Origin: Alisma plantago-aquatica
Taxonomy: Eukaryota > Streptophyta > Magnoliopsida > Alismatales > Alismataceae
Assembly (NCBI GenBank): GCA_963693085.1
Contig: OY856410.1
Coordinates: forward strand, 1,334,735,804 to 1,334,799,803
Length of the DNA: 64,000 bases
Reading direction: 5' to 3'
The notes under the pieces: generated by a model
Told to the model about the DNA's origin: nothing
The model's input: only the letters and a program-made list of their open reading frames with translations
Database searches by the model: none
Shown here: piece after piece, positions 11,103 to 23,550 of the stretch
Position numbering within the stretch: position 1 is the first letter of the stretch
Layout of the letters: every line of letters starts with the position of its first letter
Position numbers and translations under genes: made by a program

Positions 11103-12714
11103 TGATGAGCAACATCTAAGTTTAGGGTATTTTGATGATTTCATATTCATCCAAGTTTTAGTGGCATTTTTAGTCCAATATATAGAATTCAAATGTCCTA
11201 GTCTTCATTAGAAATAGCTTTGTTTCAATCTACTTGGGTTTTATGCTAATTAGTAGGAATTTGATTCTTTTCTTGACTCCCATTACATGTTTTGAGTCTT
11301 GTCACTATGTACCAAGAATGCCTAGGGGGTCCCGCTGCCCTTAAGTGGGTGGGAGTTGAGAGGAGGATGCCTCTCATGGGGTTCAGGACAACGCCCCCAA
11401 ACGAAAAGTTTTTTGAGAACTTTCAGAAGGCAAATCGACCAACAATTATTGTGTCCAAAGCCAAAATTGACCTACTGATCGACCTTCCAGTCAACCTTCA
11501 AAGATCATCAATTAGCGAGCATCAAACATTAGTCCATTGACCTCATTGCTTGAGAATCTCATCAACCTTCATGGTTGATAACCATCGACCTCCAACATTG
11601 ATGGCCCAAAAGATTAGTTTCCAAAAAGATTGATGACCTGATCAAGATCAAGCACTAGGCCCATAGACCTTCCAGTTCGACACTCTAGATCAATATCCAG
11701 AGCTCAACATCCCTTCATATAAAGCATTTAAGACCATCAACCTCGTAGATTTTTTGTCTACCCCATTGACCTAAGTCCAGTTGCTTAGTCACGAAGCAAT
11801 TGATCTCAATTGTCCACATAGTGCAAATCTAACCACTAACACCTAGTTACAAAGTCCAATAAATACCCATCACACAACATAGAAAATATGTCTTAAACTT
11901 AATGTTGCTCAAGAGGAAAAAGTGCTACAACTCCAAGTCATTTCTAGTTTGATTGATTTGGTCATATCTAGAACCATCGACCTCCAGGTCAACACTATTT
12001 ATCAACATCCTAAGTCTAGAGACATCGATCATCTTGTTACTCCTTGGAACCATCGACCTCTCCACCAAAAGAGCCATTGACCTCCAGGTTAACATCAGTG
12101 ATCCACCTTTCCTTTAGCAACTGGTGGATCCATTGACCTCCCTCTCCAATGTCATTGACCTCTTTATCAAGTCATTGTCGACCAACATACTTCAACCAAA
12201 AGTCATGGTTGAAACATGGAAGAGAGATAGAGAGGGAAGGAAGTTTACCTCCGCACATCCCTCTGAGCTACTTCTACTACAGTCATTTCCAGGAGTGTTT
12301 CCCTTTCATCTGCCAATGATATTAATCTCATCGTGTCGAGGGAGTAGTCCTTTCAATGGGGGGTGGGGACTAACCTCACTACACATTTATTGCAATTTCA
12401 TTCATGTTCCAAATCTTATATGAACTCATTTAATTCAATACTAATAGTTTGTCACCTGTCTTGTGGATTGATCACCCACTTTATGTGTTTATTATAATCT
12501 TATGTCATGAGAAATTCAACATTTAAAATTCAATTATCGATTAGCTTTGGTTGATACCCAGATGAGAACTTCTAATGGGAAGTCTACAGAGTAGTGGATA
12601 CATGATCTGTAAGTAATAAGACATCAAGCTTAAGGGGATATCCACTATTGCAAGTTTCTAACGCTAAAAGGGGAAACTTGCATAACTCCAATTATCTCTT
12701 CATAAAAGTTTGGA
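11103..12714 (+). repeat. Element P LTR, first part (old Athila-like element)
   Basis: The sequence starts TGATGAGCAAC, like the Athila LTRs of C and F (TGATGYGATG). It shares the style of their first 200 bases but not close identity. It holds no gene. It is cut by the LINE at about 12715, and the LTR end appears at 36661-36945 and 47569-47579. The start is approximate because no second LTR or target duplication is in the window. An internal GC-rich phrase at 11330-11400 resembles LTR promoter-proximal sequence. Confidence 0.5.
11455..12190. repeat. Decayed array of 'ccatcgacctcc(aggtcaac)' units in the P LTR
   Basis: At least ten variants of c(a/c)atcgacct or cattgacctcc recur at irregular 25-90 bp spacing. 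Several are followed by aggtcaac or aggttaac, so that GACCT/AGGTC arms pair. One perfect small hairpin is ATCAACC-ttcat-GGTTGAT at 11558-11576. The core resembles the hairpin word of C and F (ATACCATCGAC). Confidence 0.6.
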
Positions 12715-12978
12715 TTTTTTGGGTAAGTCAGGAGGTTTTTTTATTCAACTCGCACTCCTCTTACAAGAATGTCAAACAAAGGTATTACATTCCTTAAAAA
12801 CATAAATGTGGTAGAACTTCTACCATTATAGGAAGGGGAAGAAGGAGCCACATGGTCGAGGGGAGGATCTTTGTAGAAAAATCCTCCTTGTAGGTTTTTT
12901 GGTGATGTTTGGCCAAGGAATTTTCAATGTTATTATTTGATCGTTTGATTTTACAAGATTTACTTCCTAAAATTGCAT
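12715..12978 (-). other. LINE 3' end and untranslated region
   Basis: This lies downstream of the LINE ribonuclease H domain. On the plus strand a T-run (12715-12720) follows tttgga, and a second T-run lies at 12736-12742, as expected for a minus-strand poly(A) tail. A candidate target duplication, tttggattt, occurs at 12709-12717 and 36655-36663. Confidence 0.55.
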
Positions 12979-14902
12979 CTAGGTCCTATTAATTTTATTT
13001 AACCATACCTCCAGGAGGGGGTTTTGAGTATCTCCTCCAGAAAGCGCTTCGATAGCCTTCTTGTTGTCACTACCAATCCTCACTTTCATGTAGTATAGTG
13101 TTTTATATAGGCTCAGAGCAATTTCAATTGCTCGAATCTCAGCTTCAGGGACTATGGAGGTCTGGATGCACTTAGTTGCACCTCCTACCCAAGTGTCATC
13201 CCTTTTGTACATCATCATAGAGATGGCTGTCTCACTACGTTTTACAACAACATCCACTCGAATGAGGATAGTATCTTCATCTATGCTCTCGTCATCAAGG
13301 TTTTTTGTTGACTGAGATGGTAAATTAGGCAATAACTGGTTCCTCCCCACTATTCTCCTAAAAATGAATTCATTGAGTTTGATGATGTTTGAGACTTCTT
13401 GTACCTACCACTTGTATTGAAATCTTTTCCCTTGAAAACATAACAGTTTCTTTCCTTTCAAATGTTCCAATAGAAAATTGCAAACTTTATGTTATGTCTA
13501 TCTTCTCTCTTCATGTTTATCTCCAACCATTCAGTCATTGACCTTCCTTGGAGATAGCCTTGATTTATGAATAGCTCACATTGCTCCCATATAGATTTCC
13601 CATGAATACAATCCCAGAGAGCATGCAGGGTAGATTCTTCTTAGTGGTTGCAATGAGGGAACAAGTTGTTGTCTATAAAGTGTCTCGCCTTTCTTCTAAT
13701 GTTGGTCATGATTGCCTCATTTCCAACAAGCTATAGAAATAACCATATCTTGTTGGGGATATTCAGATGCCAAATAGTTTCCCAAGGACCCTCGTGTGTG
13801 TTGAAGTTGGCTTTATGAATGATATTGTAAGACAATTTGAAGAGTATATCCCACTATCCTCGTGTATCCATGGCCACGTATCTGGGGGTCCTGCTAGATT
13901 CGAGGGGGCTGGTTCATGATCCACTTGATAAAATCTGAAGGCAAATACTCCTATAAGAAGAGATTGTTCCAACTATCATCTAGATTGACGAGGCTAGAGA
14001 CCTTCATATCTAATATACTAGTTTCTACCTGTTTGGTACATATGTCTATAAGTTTCCTAGAATGGGGCACCCACTGATCAAACCAAAACAAAGTATCATC
14101 TTCATTATTAATAATTTTGATAGTGTTGCTAGTGATGAGTTCCTTTCTTTCATTTATTGATTACCACAAGGGATTTGCTCATGCTCCAGGTTGACCTATG
14201 AAGTTTTAGTATTTCCTCATAAGGCCTTCCTTCCATAACGATTGTCTATGAGATAGCAGCTCCCAAGAACTCTTCCCAAGTATTGCTTTATTCCATTCTA
14301 CAATAGATTTCATTCCCAGACCCCCTCCTCCATGATTGTGGTGATAGTGTTCCATCCCACTAGTGAGATTGGATTGGGTTCGTGACCTCCACCCCAAACA
14401 AACTTCTGAACAATTTTGTCTACATTTCTATAGACACTCAAAGATAGATTAGCAGTTTTCATTGAATAAGTAGGGATAGTAGTAAGAACCAATTTGGCTA
14501 GGAAAATGTGTCCTATTAGAGAGAAAGTTTGCACTGCATACCCATTCACCCTGCTTTCCATTTTCTCAGTGATACCAGAATAGGTAGATTTCTTCACACG
14601 ATAGTGTAGGATGGGTACTCTGAGGTACATGCCCAGATCATGGGTTTCGTGGATTCTACTTCTATTACATATGTTGGTTCTAGTTTGCTTGTCTAATGAA
14701 TTGGAGAAGAAGCTTCTGGTCTTTTCAATAGAGATGAGATGCCCCAATGCTTTCTTGAAGATTTTGAAACATTCCTGGATAATGATCATTTGTTCCATAG
14801 TTTCTTTGGAAAATATAATGATGTCATCTATTAAATAGATATGTGAGATCGATGGACCTTGTTGTGTGACATTGATAGGCTTCCATTGTTTGTTGCTCAC
14901 CC
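12979..14902 (-). pseudogene. LINE ORF2, C-terminal part: RT end, zinc-finger linker, RNase H
   Basis: Read on the minus strand from 14902, the frame gives the second half of an L1-type reverse transcriptase. It begins VSNKQWKPINV and continues through SHIYLIDDIIIF at about 14850-14815. That phrase stands where the family has FADDxxxF, so the first catalytic-motif residues are altered to L-I-D-D. The usual VGW and GLGxKSIxxWNKA phrases follow at about 14350-14260. A decayed zf-RVT region with NEAIMTNIRRKARHF lies at 13720-13660. An RNase H-like domain (13350-12979) contains AEIRAIEIALSLY and IGSDNKKAIEAL. Stops and frameshifts occur throughout. The 5' half lies at 20078-21842; element B separates the halves, and the joined frame reads ...SQLIDERV|SNKQWK.... 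Not functional. Confidence 0.85.
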
Positions 14903-17765
14903 TGTAAGGAGGCAGGATCATCCCCTTACTAAAATTTTGATTTGAAGAACTAACATCCATTCCAAACACACTCAAACGTATGCTAGAATAGGTGCAAAAT
15001 TTTCAAACTTCAATAAATGGTATTCAAAACAACCAAAGTATAACAGCAGAATTAAAATAATGACTATATTCGATTTTCACAAAAGATTACAAAAGTACAT
15101 CACAATATCCCATAAGGGTTTACATGTATGACACAACATAAGGATCTAAGTAGAGGGAAATCTAAGCGATAACAACTTTGTCTCCAAGCTTTAACTCCTT
15201 AAGCTGGTCCAAAACTTTAGCCTTATCATCCAAGTCCTTCACCTAGGGTTGGAAGCATACCCTAGCAAGAAGAGAAAATAGATGACATCAGCAAAGGTTG
15301 GTATGTGCATACTAAATAGGAAATTGAGCAATATATGGAATAAAGGACAACAAATATAAAAGGATTCCCATAGAAAGGATAAGGACCACCCAAATGGGTA
15401 TCAAGAGAAAAGGAATTAAAATCATATGATAAAAAAAGAATACTTGCCATTAATAAAACTTAAAGATTGTGACACACAAGCACATGTAAAGAATTAGGGC
15501 ACACACCCCATATCATCAACATGCATGCATGTGAGATATACATAGCGCTAGAACAATATAAACATAAAGGCGGCCAAGTCTCATAAGCTTGAAACCTGAT
15601 AGAGAAAGGAATACTACCAATATCCCAAATATGTAAAACATGGGCCAAGAATCATACAACTTGCCCTGGGTATGAGGTTCCTTTCCATCCCAAAAGAGCA
15701 GGAAATATCACATCTAGTCAGCAGGAAATAACACATCTGCCATAAAAACCAATGCAATTACACTACTCTAGTGTTACTGAATCACATAGCATGTTAAATG
15801 TAGAGGTAAGTAGAAATTATAGTCAGAATATATAAACTAATCACCACATAAGTGACCAACATATACATCCACCTCATAAGTGGGCAAAAGACATCACATG
15901 TCATCATTTAGAGTTCCATCATGAAAAAAAGCATAAGATAAGATTTCAAAAGAGAATCCATGATCACATGATCAATATAAAATAAAGTAGTTCACATGAA
16001 CCATGATTTTCAAAAGAAAAGACACTGTCTATAGGCTAATGTCCATAGGACAAAGAGAATGAATAAGCATATGTGAATTGCTCAACATAGAAGAATAGGG
16101 GATACATCATACCTCAACTTCAGAGTCTAAACAGTCCAAGTTTGTCCTAGATCCAAGCCTCGGCCTCCAAAGAACCTCTAGGGAAGGTGGACAGGTCCAA
16201 TAAGTAAGGTTCCCAAGCTTAGAGAGGTTGGTTTCTCCAACAAAGCTCCTATCTGGAGCAAGAAGCACCTTCTCCACTTTAGAGGTGAAAAACCCTAACA
16301 AAAGAACATGGAGATGAGGTGTTTTTGGGTTCTAGGTGGGTTTCACCATGAAAGGCCATGGTTCAAACCTGGAGGAAGGTGGAAGGAAGACTAACAACAT
16401 GAAAATAGGGAAGGAAATGATGATACTTACTAGTTTTGGTCAAAATCACCAAGGAGGAGCTTAAGAAATCCTAAATAGAGAAATTTGGAACCCTAGGATC
16501 CTTCTTCACCAAGGTAGGCACCTCCTTTTTCCTTGGGACAGTACCTTCATAGAAAAATAGAGTAGGAATGATGCTCTAAGCTAGAGTAAATAAAGAAGAG
16601 CAGGATTTTTCGAATTGGGAGTTGGGAAGGGGTAGATATGGCTATATAAAGAAAAAGGTCAAGTATGAGGTGTCTATGAGACTTTCCATGTGTCATGTAT
16701 AAGGGTGTCCATGGACATGCAAGACTTTATGTATAAGGAAGAATTCAAGAACGTGGTGTCAAGTTACTTTCCATGTGTCCAATGCTAAGGGTACCTATGA
16801 ACATGCAAACCTTTATGGATAAGGAAGAAGTCAAGCATGAGGTGTCCATGGAGCTTTCCACGTGTCCTTAGCCTAGGGATTTCATGGACATGCAAGAGGA
16901 CAGCTCATAGAGGCTTCTTGAATAACAAATTTTGGTTTATGGAAACTTATAGTCCATCCCAACCGACCTCCAATCAAAGAAATAACCCCATTGGTTGATA
17001 GTTTCTAAAGATAAGCTCATTTATACAGAGAGTAATCCCTAAAATGCCCTTGGAAAGAAACACCTTCAAACCAAGGTGCAACTAGGCTCCCTATGGTTCA
17101 AAACTCGAGAATGGTAAGGGAATATATAAGGATTATAATTCATGTGACAATTTGCAAAGAAAACCTCCCAATTGGGTAAATTGTAGAAAAGTCCAGAATG
17201 TACCTAAAATTGCATAACTTGCACAAACAACTACCAAATTTGGTGAAACTTCATCCACAAGTTATCTTTGATGTGTTGTAAAAAAATTTGACATTATTTC
17301 CATCTTTTGAAGTTATATAATCATATTATTCATTACTTATGCCTTTTACTCATTTTCTCTCTCCTAAACTTATCCTAATATTTCAAGGTGGTCCAAATTA
17401 GATGAAACTTGACATGTACGCTAATTTTGATATGTAGATTATGAATTTGAAGTTTGTTTCCAATTTTGAGACTTCTTTTTATGAGATATTTCATATGGCC
17501 CATTAACAACCCATTATCTAAATTATTCATCCAATTAAGATCATTATCTTCATATTACCACCAAAATGAGTTATGTGGCATATTTTATGTATCCATTTTA
17601 AACCTAACATTAATGTTAGAACATTAGGTTATATTAAGGTGATCTATACATGCATTAGCTCATTGGGGTTATTCTAAACATCTATGTAGGTCTCACCTTC
17701 AACCTTGTTTGGCTAAGTCCAAGATGTCAACTTCTAGGGTAGGGTCTGAGATCTAGTATGTTACA
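14903..17765 (-). repeat. Element B 3' LTR, 2863 bp
   Basis: This is the full-length copy. It contains about 1.28 kb (roughly 15660-16940) that is missing from the other LTR. No gene is visible; several diverged copies of 'gtccatgg..catgcaa..ctttatg..taaggaagaa' (16670-16890) form an imperfect tandem repeat of about 100 bp. Confidence 0.88.
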
Positions 17766-18497
17766 GCACACCACCCCTTAAAGGGATTTCATCCTCGAAA
17801 TCAAAACATCCATATATAATAAAACAACTTATTAAACACCCCTTAAAGGATTCATATTATTAAGTCAAAACTAGTCTTTACGTACAAAATGTTCAACTAC
17901 ACTTCCTTACATCCAACTACAAAAGCATCATGCAAAAAGAAATATAACTTGTAAAAACAAACTATGAGCTATGGGTTAACTTGCTCTTGTGCATCCTCAA
18001 ACAAGTATTTACACCTCGGAGACTAGTTCAACATATTAGGGTCCCTAAAGACAAATCATATAGATGTCTAAGGCTACTATTGCCTAAAATCATGCTATTT
18101 CAGACAATTCATATCAGCTCAGGCCAGGCTGGTATCATATGGATTCGGGAGTCCTCGTAAACCAAGCTAGTGGTGCAGAGGAAAATCTTTCTAGCCCCCA
18201 AACCCTGATCCTTTCTAGACACCTTTGCTTTCAACTTCATGCCTTAGTAGATGCCTAAAGGCCAAACTAAACAACCTCAAGTTACTATGGTTACTTATGC
18301 ATCTTTTAGTTGTAAGTATTTTAGGAATCTATTCATAATTATTCTAATGTGAAATTATAGGATCCTAAATCAACCCTTCATCATCTTTTGATCAAGTCTA
18401 GGGCAAACATGTCACTTAAAGGTAAGGCAAGTATTCTAACTAGGGAGAAAAAATTGAAATAGTAAGATTCCAACTACCATGAGCTCTGATATCATGT
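17766..18497 (-). other. Element B interior (PPT, non-coding, PBS)
   Basis: Next to 17766 the minus strand reads GATTTCGAGGATGAAATC followed by CCTTTAAGGGGTGGTG. This is the end of a Tekay-type polyprotein and a polypurine tract. At 18494-18483 it reads TGATATCAGAGC, a primer site with one difference from TGGTATCAGAGC, three bases from the LTR. The rest has no coding signature. Confidence 0.8.
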
Positions 18498-20072
18498 TAT
18501 AAGGAGGCGGGATCACCCCCTTACTAAAATTTTGATTTGAAGAACTAATATCCATTCCAAACACACTCAAACGTATGCTAGAATAGGTGCAAAATTTTCA
18601 AACTTCAATAAATGGTATTCAAAACAACCAAAGTATAACAGTAGAATAAAAATAATGACTCTATTCAATTTTCACAAAAGCTTACAAAAGTGCATCATAA
18701 TATCCCATAAGGGTTTACATGTATGATACAACATAAGAATATAAGTAGAGGGAAATCTAAACCATAACAACTTTGTCTCCAAGCTTTAACTCCTTAAGCT
18801 AGTCCAAAACTTCATGCCTTATCATCCAAGTCCTTCACCTAGGGTTGGAAGCATACCCTAGCAAGAAGAGAAAATAGATGACATCACAAAAGGCTAGTAT
18901 GTGCATACTAAATAGGAAATTGAGCAATATATGGAATAAAGGACATCAAATATAAAAGGCTTCCCATAGAAAGGATAAGGACCACCTAAATGGGTATCAA
19001 AAGAAAAGGAATTGAAATCATACGATAACAAAAGAATATTTTCCATTAATAAAACATAAAGATTGAGCCACACAAGCACATGTAAAGAATTAGGGCACAC
19101 ACCCCATATCATCAACCCACATGCATGTGAGATATACATAGCGCTAGAACAATATAAACACAAAGGCGGCCAAGTCTCATAAACTTGAAACTTGATAGAG
19201 AAAGGAATATTGTCAATCTCCCAAATATATAAAATATTAGCTAAGAATCACACATCTTATAGTCCATCCCAACCAACCTCCAATCAAAGAAATAACCTCA
19301 TTGGTTGATAGCTTCTAAAGATAAGCTCATTTATAAAGAGAGTAATCCCTAAAATGCCCTTGGAAAGAAACACCTTCAAACCAAGGTGTAACTAGGCACC
19401 CTATGGTTAAAAACTCAAGAATGGTAAGGGAATATATAAGGATTATAATGCATGTGACAATTTGCAAAGAAAACCTCCCAATTGGGTAAATTACAGAAAA
19501 GTCCAGAATGTACCTAAAATTGCATAACTTGCACAAACAACATCCAAATTTGGTTAAAATTCGTCCACAAGTTTTCTTTGATGTGTTGAATACAAATTTG
19601 AAATTATTTCCATCTTTTGAAGTTATATAATCACACTGTTCATTACTTATGTCTTACTCATTTTCTCTCTTCTAAACATATCCTAATTTTCAAGGTTGTC
19701 CAAATTAGATGAAATTTGACATGTACACTAATTTTGATATGTAGATTACGAATTTGAAGTTTGTTTCCAATTTTGAGACTTCTTTTTATGAGATATGTCA
19801 TATGGCCCATTAACCATCCATTATCTAAATTATTCATCCAATTAAGTTCCTTATCTTCATATTACCACCAAAATGAGTTATGTCACATATTTTATGTATC
19901 CATTATAAACCTAAGATTAATGTTAGAACATTAGGTTATATTAAGGTGATCTATACATGCATTATCTCATTGGGGTTATACTAAACATCTATTTAGGTCT
20001 AACCTTCAACCTTGTTTGGCTAAGTCCAAAATGTCAACTTCTAGGGTAGGGTCTGAGATCTAGTATGTTACA
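18498..20072 (-). repeat. Element B 5' LTR, internally deleted, 1575 bp
   Basis: The sequence is collinear with 14903-17765 except for one internal deletion. After about 19258 it jumps to the sequence equivalent to 16945. The edge next to the primer site is TATAAGG instead of TGTAAGG, so the terminal CA (sense) has mutated. Confidence 0.88.
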
Positions 20073-20077
20073 CACCC

Positions 20078-21842
20078 TCTCGTCAATGAGTTGTGATAAT
20101 CTTTCCATATAAAGGATGAAAAGATAGGGGACAATGGTCCCCTTTATCTCAATCTCCTTGAGGCTTGAAACCTAGTAGTTTCTCTGCATCCAATAGGATG
20201 ATGGTTGACCCACATTCTAGAGAATTCATAGCATAACCTTTGATATTTGTTGGCCAGTTAGCTCTACAGAGAGTATCCTCAATGAATCATTAAGACATAT
20301 GGTCACATGATTTGGAAAGGTCCACTTTAATTGCCATGAAAGGAGTTTCCCCTTGGCAGGACATATTGTGGATAATATCCTATACAAGAATGATATTATA
20401 TGAGAATTTTCTACTTGGGACAAAGATCATTTGGGTTGGGGCTATCCATCTAGAAATGTTTCTCTTCATTCGTACAAAAACGACTTTAGAAGCTAATTTG
20501 AGGCAAGCATTGTTCAAGGAAATAGGTCGAATTTTACTATAGGTGATAGGGTTTCTTCACCTTGGGGATGAGAACTATACATGAGTTTCCTAAATCATCA
20601 GGGATCACATTCCTGTTCAGGAGGTGTCTGATTGTTTTAATGAAGAAGGGCTTGATTGTTTTCTAGTGTAGTTTGAGAAAGCCATTATCAGAACTGTCAG
20701 GAGCAGCTGCCTTGTAAGGGTTGAGGTTCTTGAGGATGCTCCAAATCTCAGATTTAGTGGGTACTACAAATAACTCTTTCAGCTATCTATGCTTTAGTTT
20801 ATGGAAGTGCCCTGGGAGTGCATCCATCTCTGCTTGGGATGGCAAGCAGATGCTTGTAAACATGGACTGGAAGTGCTCATTAACAAAAAAAATTAGATCG
20901 TCCCATTGACCAAGGAGCCATTTGGGTGATGGGGAGTTGAAATGAGGATTGATTTCCTTCTTTTACTAACATAAGCATGGTATAACTTTATATTGTTGTC
21001 TTCATGGACCAACCAGTTAATATGGATCTACTATTTCCAATCTTCTTCCTCATCAATGTTGTGTGGAACATGTCACTGGTATCCCAGTGCACTTCTAGGA
21101 TTCTATAGAAATTCTATTTAGAGTGCCAGGATGCTTTAGTTTTGAATTAGGGATGTTGTTTTCCTTATTGCTTAGAGAGTATAACCACTAGTTTATGTTC
21201 TAATCCAATATAAGGGAGAGTTTCATGTAACATATTGGTGTAGGCTTGGATCCACTCTGCATTAGCTACTGCTCTGTCCACTTTTTCGTGAAGGACCCAG
21301 TTTTTGTAAGTGAATTTATAGTTAGTGCTTCTGATGTCTGTTGGGCCTGCAAGGATGAGAATGTTATGGAAATTGGTAGTCTTGTTATAGTTGAATCTGT
21401 AACTACCCATCTTCTCGTCTAGGGACAACATACAGTTGAAGTTTCCCATAATGATCCACGACTTACCAGTCATCAGACTTATTCAGTGAAGGTGTTTCCA
21501 GAGAATGGGGTGGCCACTAGGGATGGGGCAGGCATAGACGAAGGTGATGAATGTAGTCCCATTAATGCAACAGTGGACATAGTACTTATGACTTTCAACA
21601 ATCTTGAGATTGCAATCTTTTTTATTCCAAAGTACCTAGATACCTCTTAAGAACTCCCTTGCTTCCAATCTATGGGAACTTGAGAAGTTCTGATCTTAGA
21701 TGGCAACAACAACTTCAACACACGAGATGTGTGGTTAAACAATTGCGACCACTTTGATTTTTTTATTATTGATCATAGATTTTAGAGCGTGTCTGGCTTT
21801 ATCCTTTCCAGGGCCTCTTATATTCCATACTATTGTATTCAT
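20078..21842 (-). pseudogene. LINE ORF2, N-terminal part: endonuclease and first half of RT
   Basis: The likely start is the ATG at 21842 (minus), giving MNTIVWNIRGPGKDKARHAL, the usual opening of an apurinic endonuclease domain in plant L1 elements. WIIMGNFNCMLSLDEKMG follows at 21457-21404. Here N replaces the catalytic D of GDFN, so the enzyme would be dead. FTYKNWVLHEKVDRAVAN lies near 21300-21250. The RT begins at about 20900 with phrases such as SEIWSILKNLNPYKAAAPDSSDNGFLK and VIPDDLGNSCIVLIPKVKKP (20760-20560). The frame ends at 20078 in ...LSQLIDERV and resumes at 14902 beyond element B. Many stops and shifts. Confidence 0.83.
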
Positions 21843-21980
21843 AGTTAAAAAAGGGGGTTAGGCAAAGATTGTTTAATATTGTTTAGCTGACGAGCCTTCT
21901 TGCCCATCAGTCCCCTTCCTCGCTTTACTTCTCTTACTGTATGGATGGCTTATCAGGGTGGACAAGGCTCCACCTCTTGT

Positions 21981-22896
21981 TCATTTCTTCGTTGCTTTCC
22001 TAGTAGTATTAATGAGTTGTGTATTAGTGTCTGCATCACCGACACTTTCTTTTTTTAGAACCATCTCCACCTCTGAGGCATTCTGAGCTTCACCCTCTTT
22101 GCCTCTCCCTTGGATAACCTCATTCCCCATAGGGTTCACCACAATGTGGTTGTTCTTGTTGTTTGTGTTAGTGTTTGCCTTCAGGGTTGGTTCAACAAGG
22201 AGCTTGGTGGCAATGTTTTGATCATTTTGAGCACTTTGGTTCATTTTGTCCTTCAGGGCATCCTCCATTTCCCTATAACTTTCTATTTCTTCCTCTAGGT
22301 CTTTAAACCAGCAACATTGTCTTTTGTATTGTTTCCCTGCTTTGGTTGGACTTCTGCCACTTCCTCTCCTTCTTCTTCCTCCTCTTCTAGAATTTGGTAT
22401 TATTAGCATTCCCTTTCCCTTTTCATTGGGACTTCCTAGTGTCTTTTTTTGCATGTAGGCCTGCTCATTAGGATTTTTTGCCATAGTACACCTTCCATTT
22501 CTCCTCCTTTTCCACCCACCTGACCCCTACATTGTCACTACTTCCAAGTTGTTGAGTTCCACCCGGGTCTCTTGTATCTTCGTCCTGGTTTTTGCACTCC
22601 TTTGCCATGTGACCAAGTTTCCCACATTCCAAGCACATGTTAGGGGTGGATTCATACTCTATATTGTACTTTCTGCCATTTATGATGATAGCCACATGTA
22701 TTGGTTTGCTAGTATTGATTTTGACTGCAAGTCTAGCAAATTTACTTCTTGTGGGGTTGGTTGAGTGGTTTTTGATGTGCACCAGTCTCCCAATAGCTTC
22801 GCCGATGCGTTCAAATATTTCCTTATGGTAGTAATGTAGTGGAAGACCCACGACTCTGACCCATGTTAAAATGTGTTCCAATATGTCATTAGATGG
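21981..22896 (-). pseudogene. LINE ORF1, C-terminal part with CCHC zinc knuckle
   Basis: From 22896 the minus strand gives SNDILEHILTWVRVVGLPLHYY, the second half of a DUF4283 domain. Then comes a basic segment and a CCHC knuckle, CLECGKLGHMAKEC (22641-22600). A frameshift near 22480 leads into a basic, Asn/Thr/Lys-rich tail ending at 21981 (NTTRKATKK). ORF1 proteins of plant L1 elements bind RNA. The N-terminal half continues at 35859-36294 across element C, with a stop at the codon that should be Trp near the junction. Confidence 0.82.
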
Positions 22897-23130
22897 TGAT
22901 GTGATGATTTTGAGTCGCATTTATACACCTTTTTTTATATGTATTTTGTGCTTTTATTAGTCATTTTTATGGTTAATATTGCATAATTCACCTATTTTGG
23001 CCTTTGCCATCATTTTATGTCAAATCCCCTTAGTTTTATCATTTTGAGCATTAATCATCACTTTATTATAATTCGTGTGGATTTATTTGATCTTGACTTG
23101 TAATTTCAGGAAAAATAAGTATTTGCTTCC

Positions 23131-23469
23131 GTCGATACCATCGACGGAAGTCGATACCATCGACAAGGCCACAGGTTGCCAGCCGAAAGGAGCAGCAAAG
23201 AGTCGATACGATCGATGCTGATGTCAATGGTATCGAGACACCTTCAGGTTGCTGGCGAAGAAGCATTCGATAGCATCGACGGAAGTCGATACCATCGACG
23301 CATGGAGGCTACAGCGTCGCTAAACGAGAAAACCGACGCTACAGAGAGGTCGATACCATCGACACAAGTCGATGGTATCGAGATGGCTACAGGCACTCGG
23401 ACGAAAAGACAAGAAGGTTGTCGCTACTACACCGGGTCGATACCATCGACCCGCGTCGATGGTATCGAC
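23131..23469. repeat. Hairpin array in C 5' LTR (GTCGATACCATCGAC words)
   Basis: Ten copies or variants of the 15-base word or its reverse complement GTCGATGGTATCGAC start at 23131, 23150, 23202, 23223, 23266, 23285, 23349, 23368, 23436 and 23455. The pairs 23349/23368 and 23436/23455 form 14-15 bp stems with 4-base loops. Linkers share a phrase like ttcaggttgctggc. Mutations are mainly at the CG sites. Confidence 0.92.
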
Positions 23470-23543
23470 GCCGGCAGATATGCGTTGGATTCAGATCGAT
23501 TTCAATCGGACGGATGGAGTTAATTGACGACCTAATTAGGGAC

Positions 23544-23550
23544 TTATACC
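23544..23550 (+). promoter_or_regulatory. Candidate TATA box of C 5' LTR
   Basis: TTATACC begins 75 bp after the end of the hairpin array. The same word begins 75 bp from the array in the LTR of F (53582-53576, minus), within a conserved stretch ttatacctaatga. The TATA role is inferred from position and composition only. Confidence 0.45.

Larger units (their letters stand above)
14903..20072 (-). mobile_element. Element B: non-autonomous Tekay-like retrotransposon, TSD CACCC
   Basis: Two direct repeats (14903-17765 and 18498-20072) flank a 732-bp non-coding interior. The outer ends are TGTAAGGAGG and ...GTATGTTACA. The same five bases, CACCC, lie on both sides (14898-14902 and 20073-20077), and removing the element restores the LINE RT frame. 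On the minus strand a polypurine tract follows a decayed F-x-x-E-I-P tail beside 17766, and a primer site (TGATATCAGAGC) lies beside 18498, so it is transcribed leftward. It has no protein genes. The LTR E at 48104-51664 is the same family in the other orientation. Confidence 0.9.

Noticed and set aside
23131..23469. CRISPR-like array of short repeats
   Set aside because: The word is 15 bases, alternates in orientation, has irregular spacers and sits inside a plant LTR; there are no cas genes and the context is eukaryotic.
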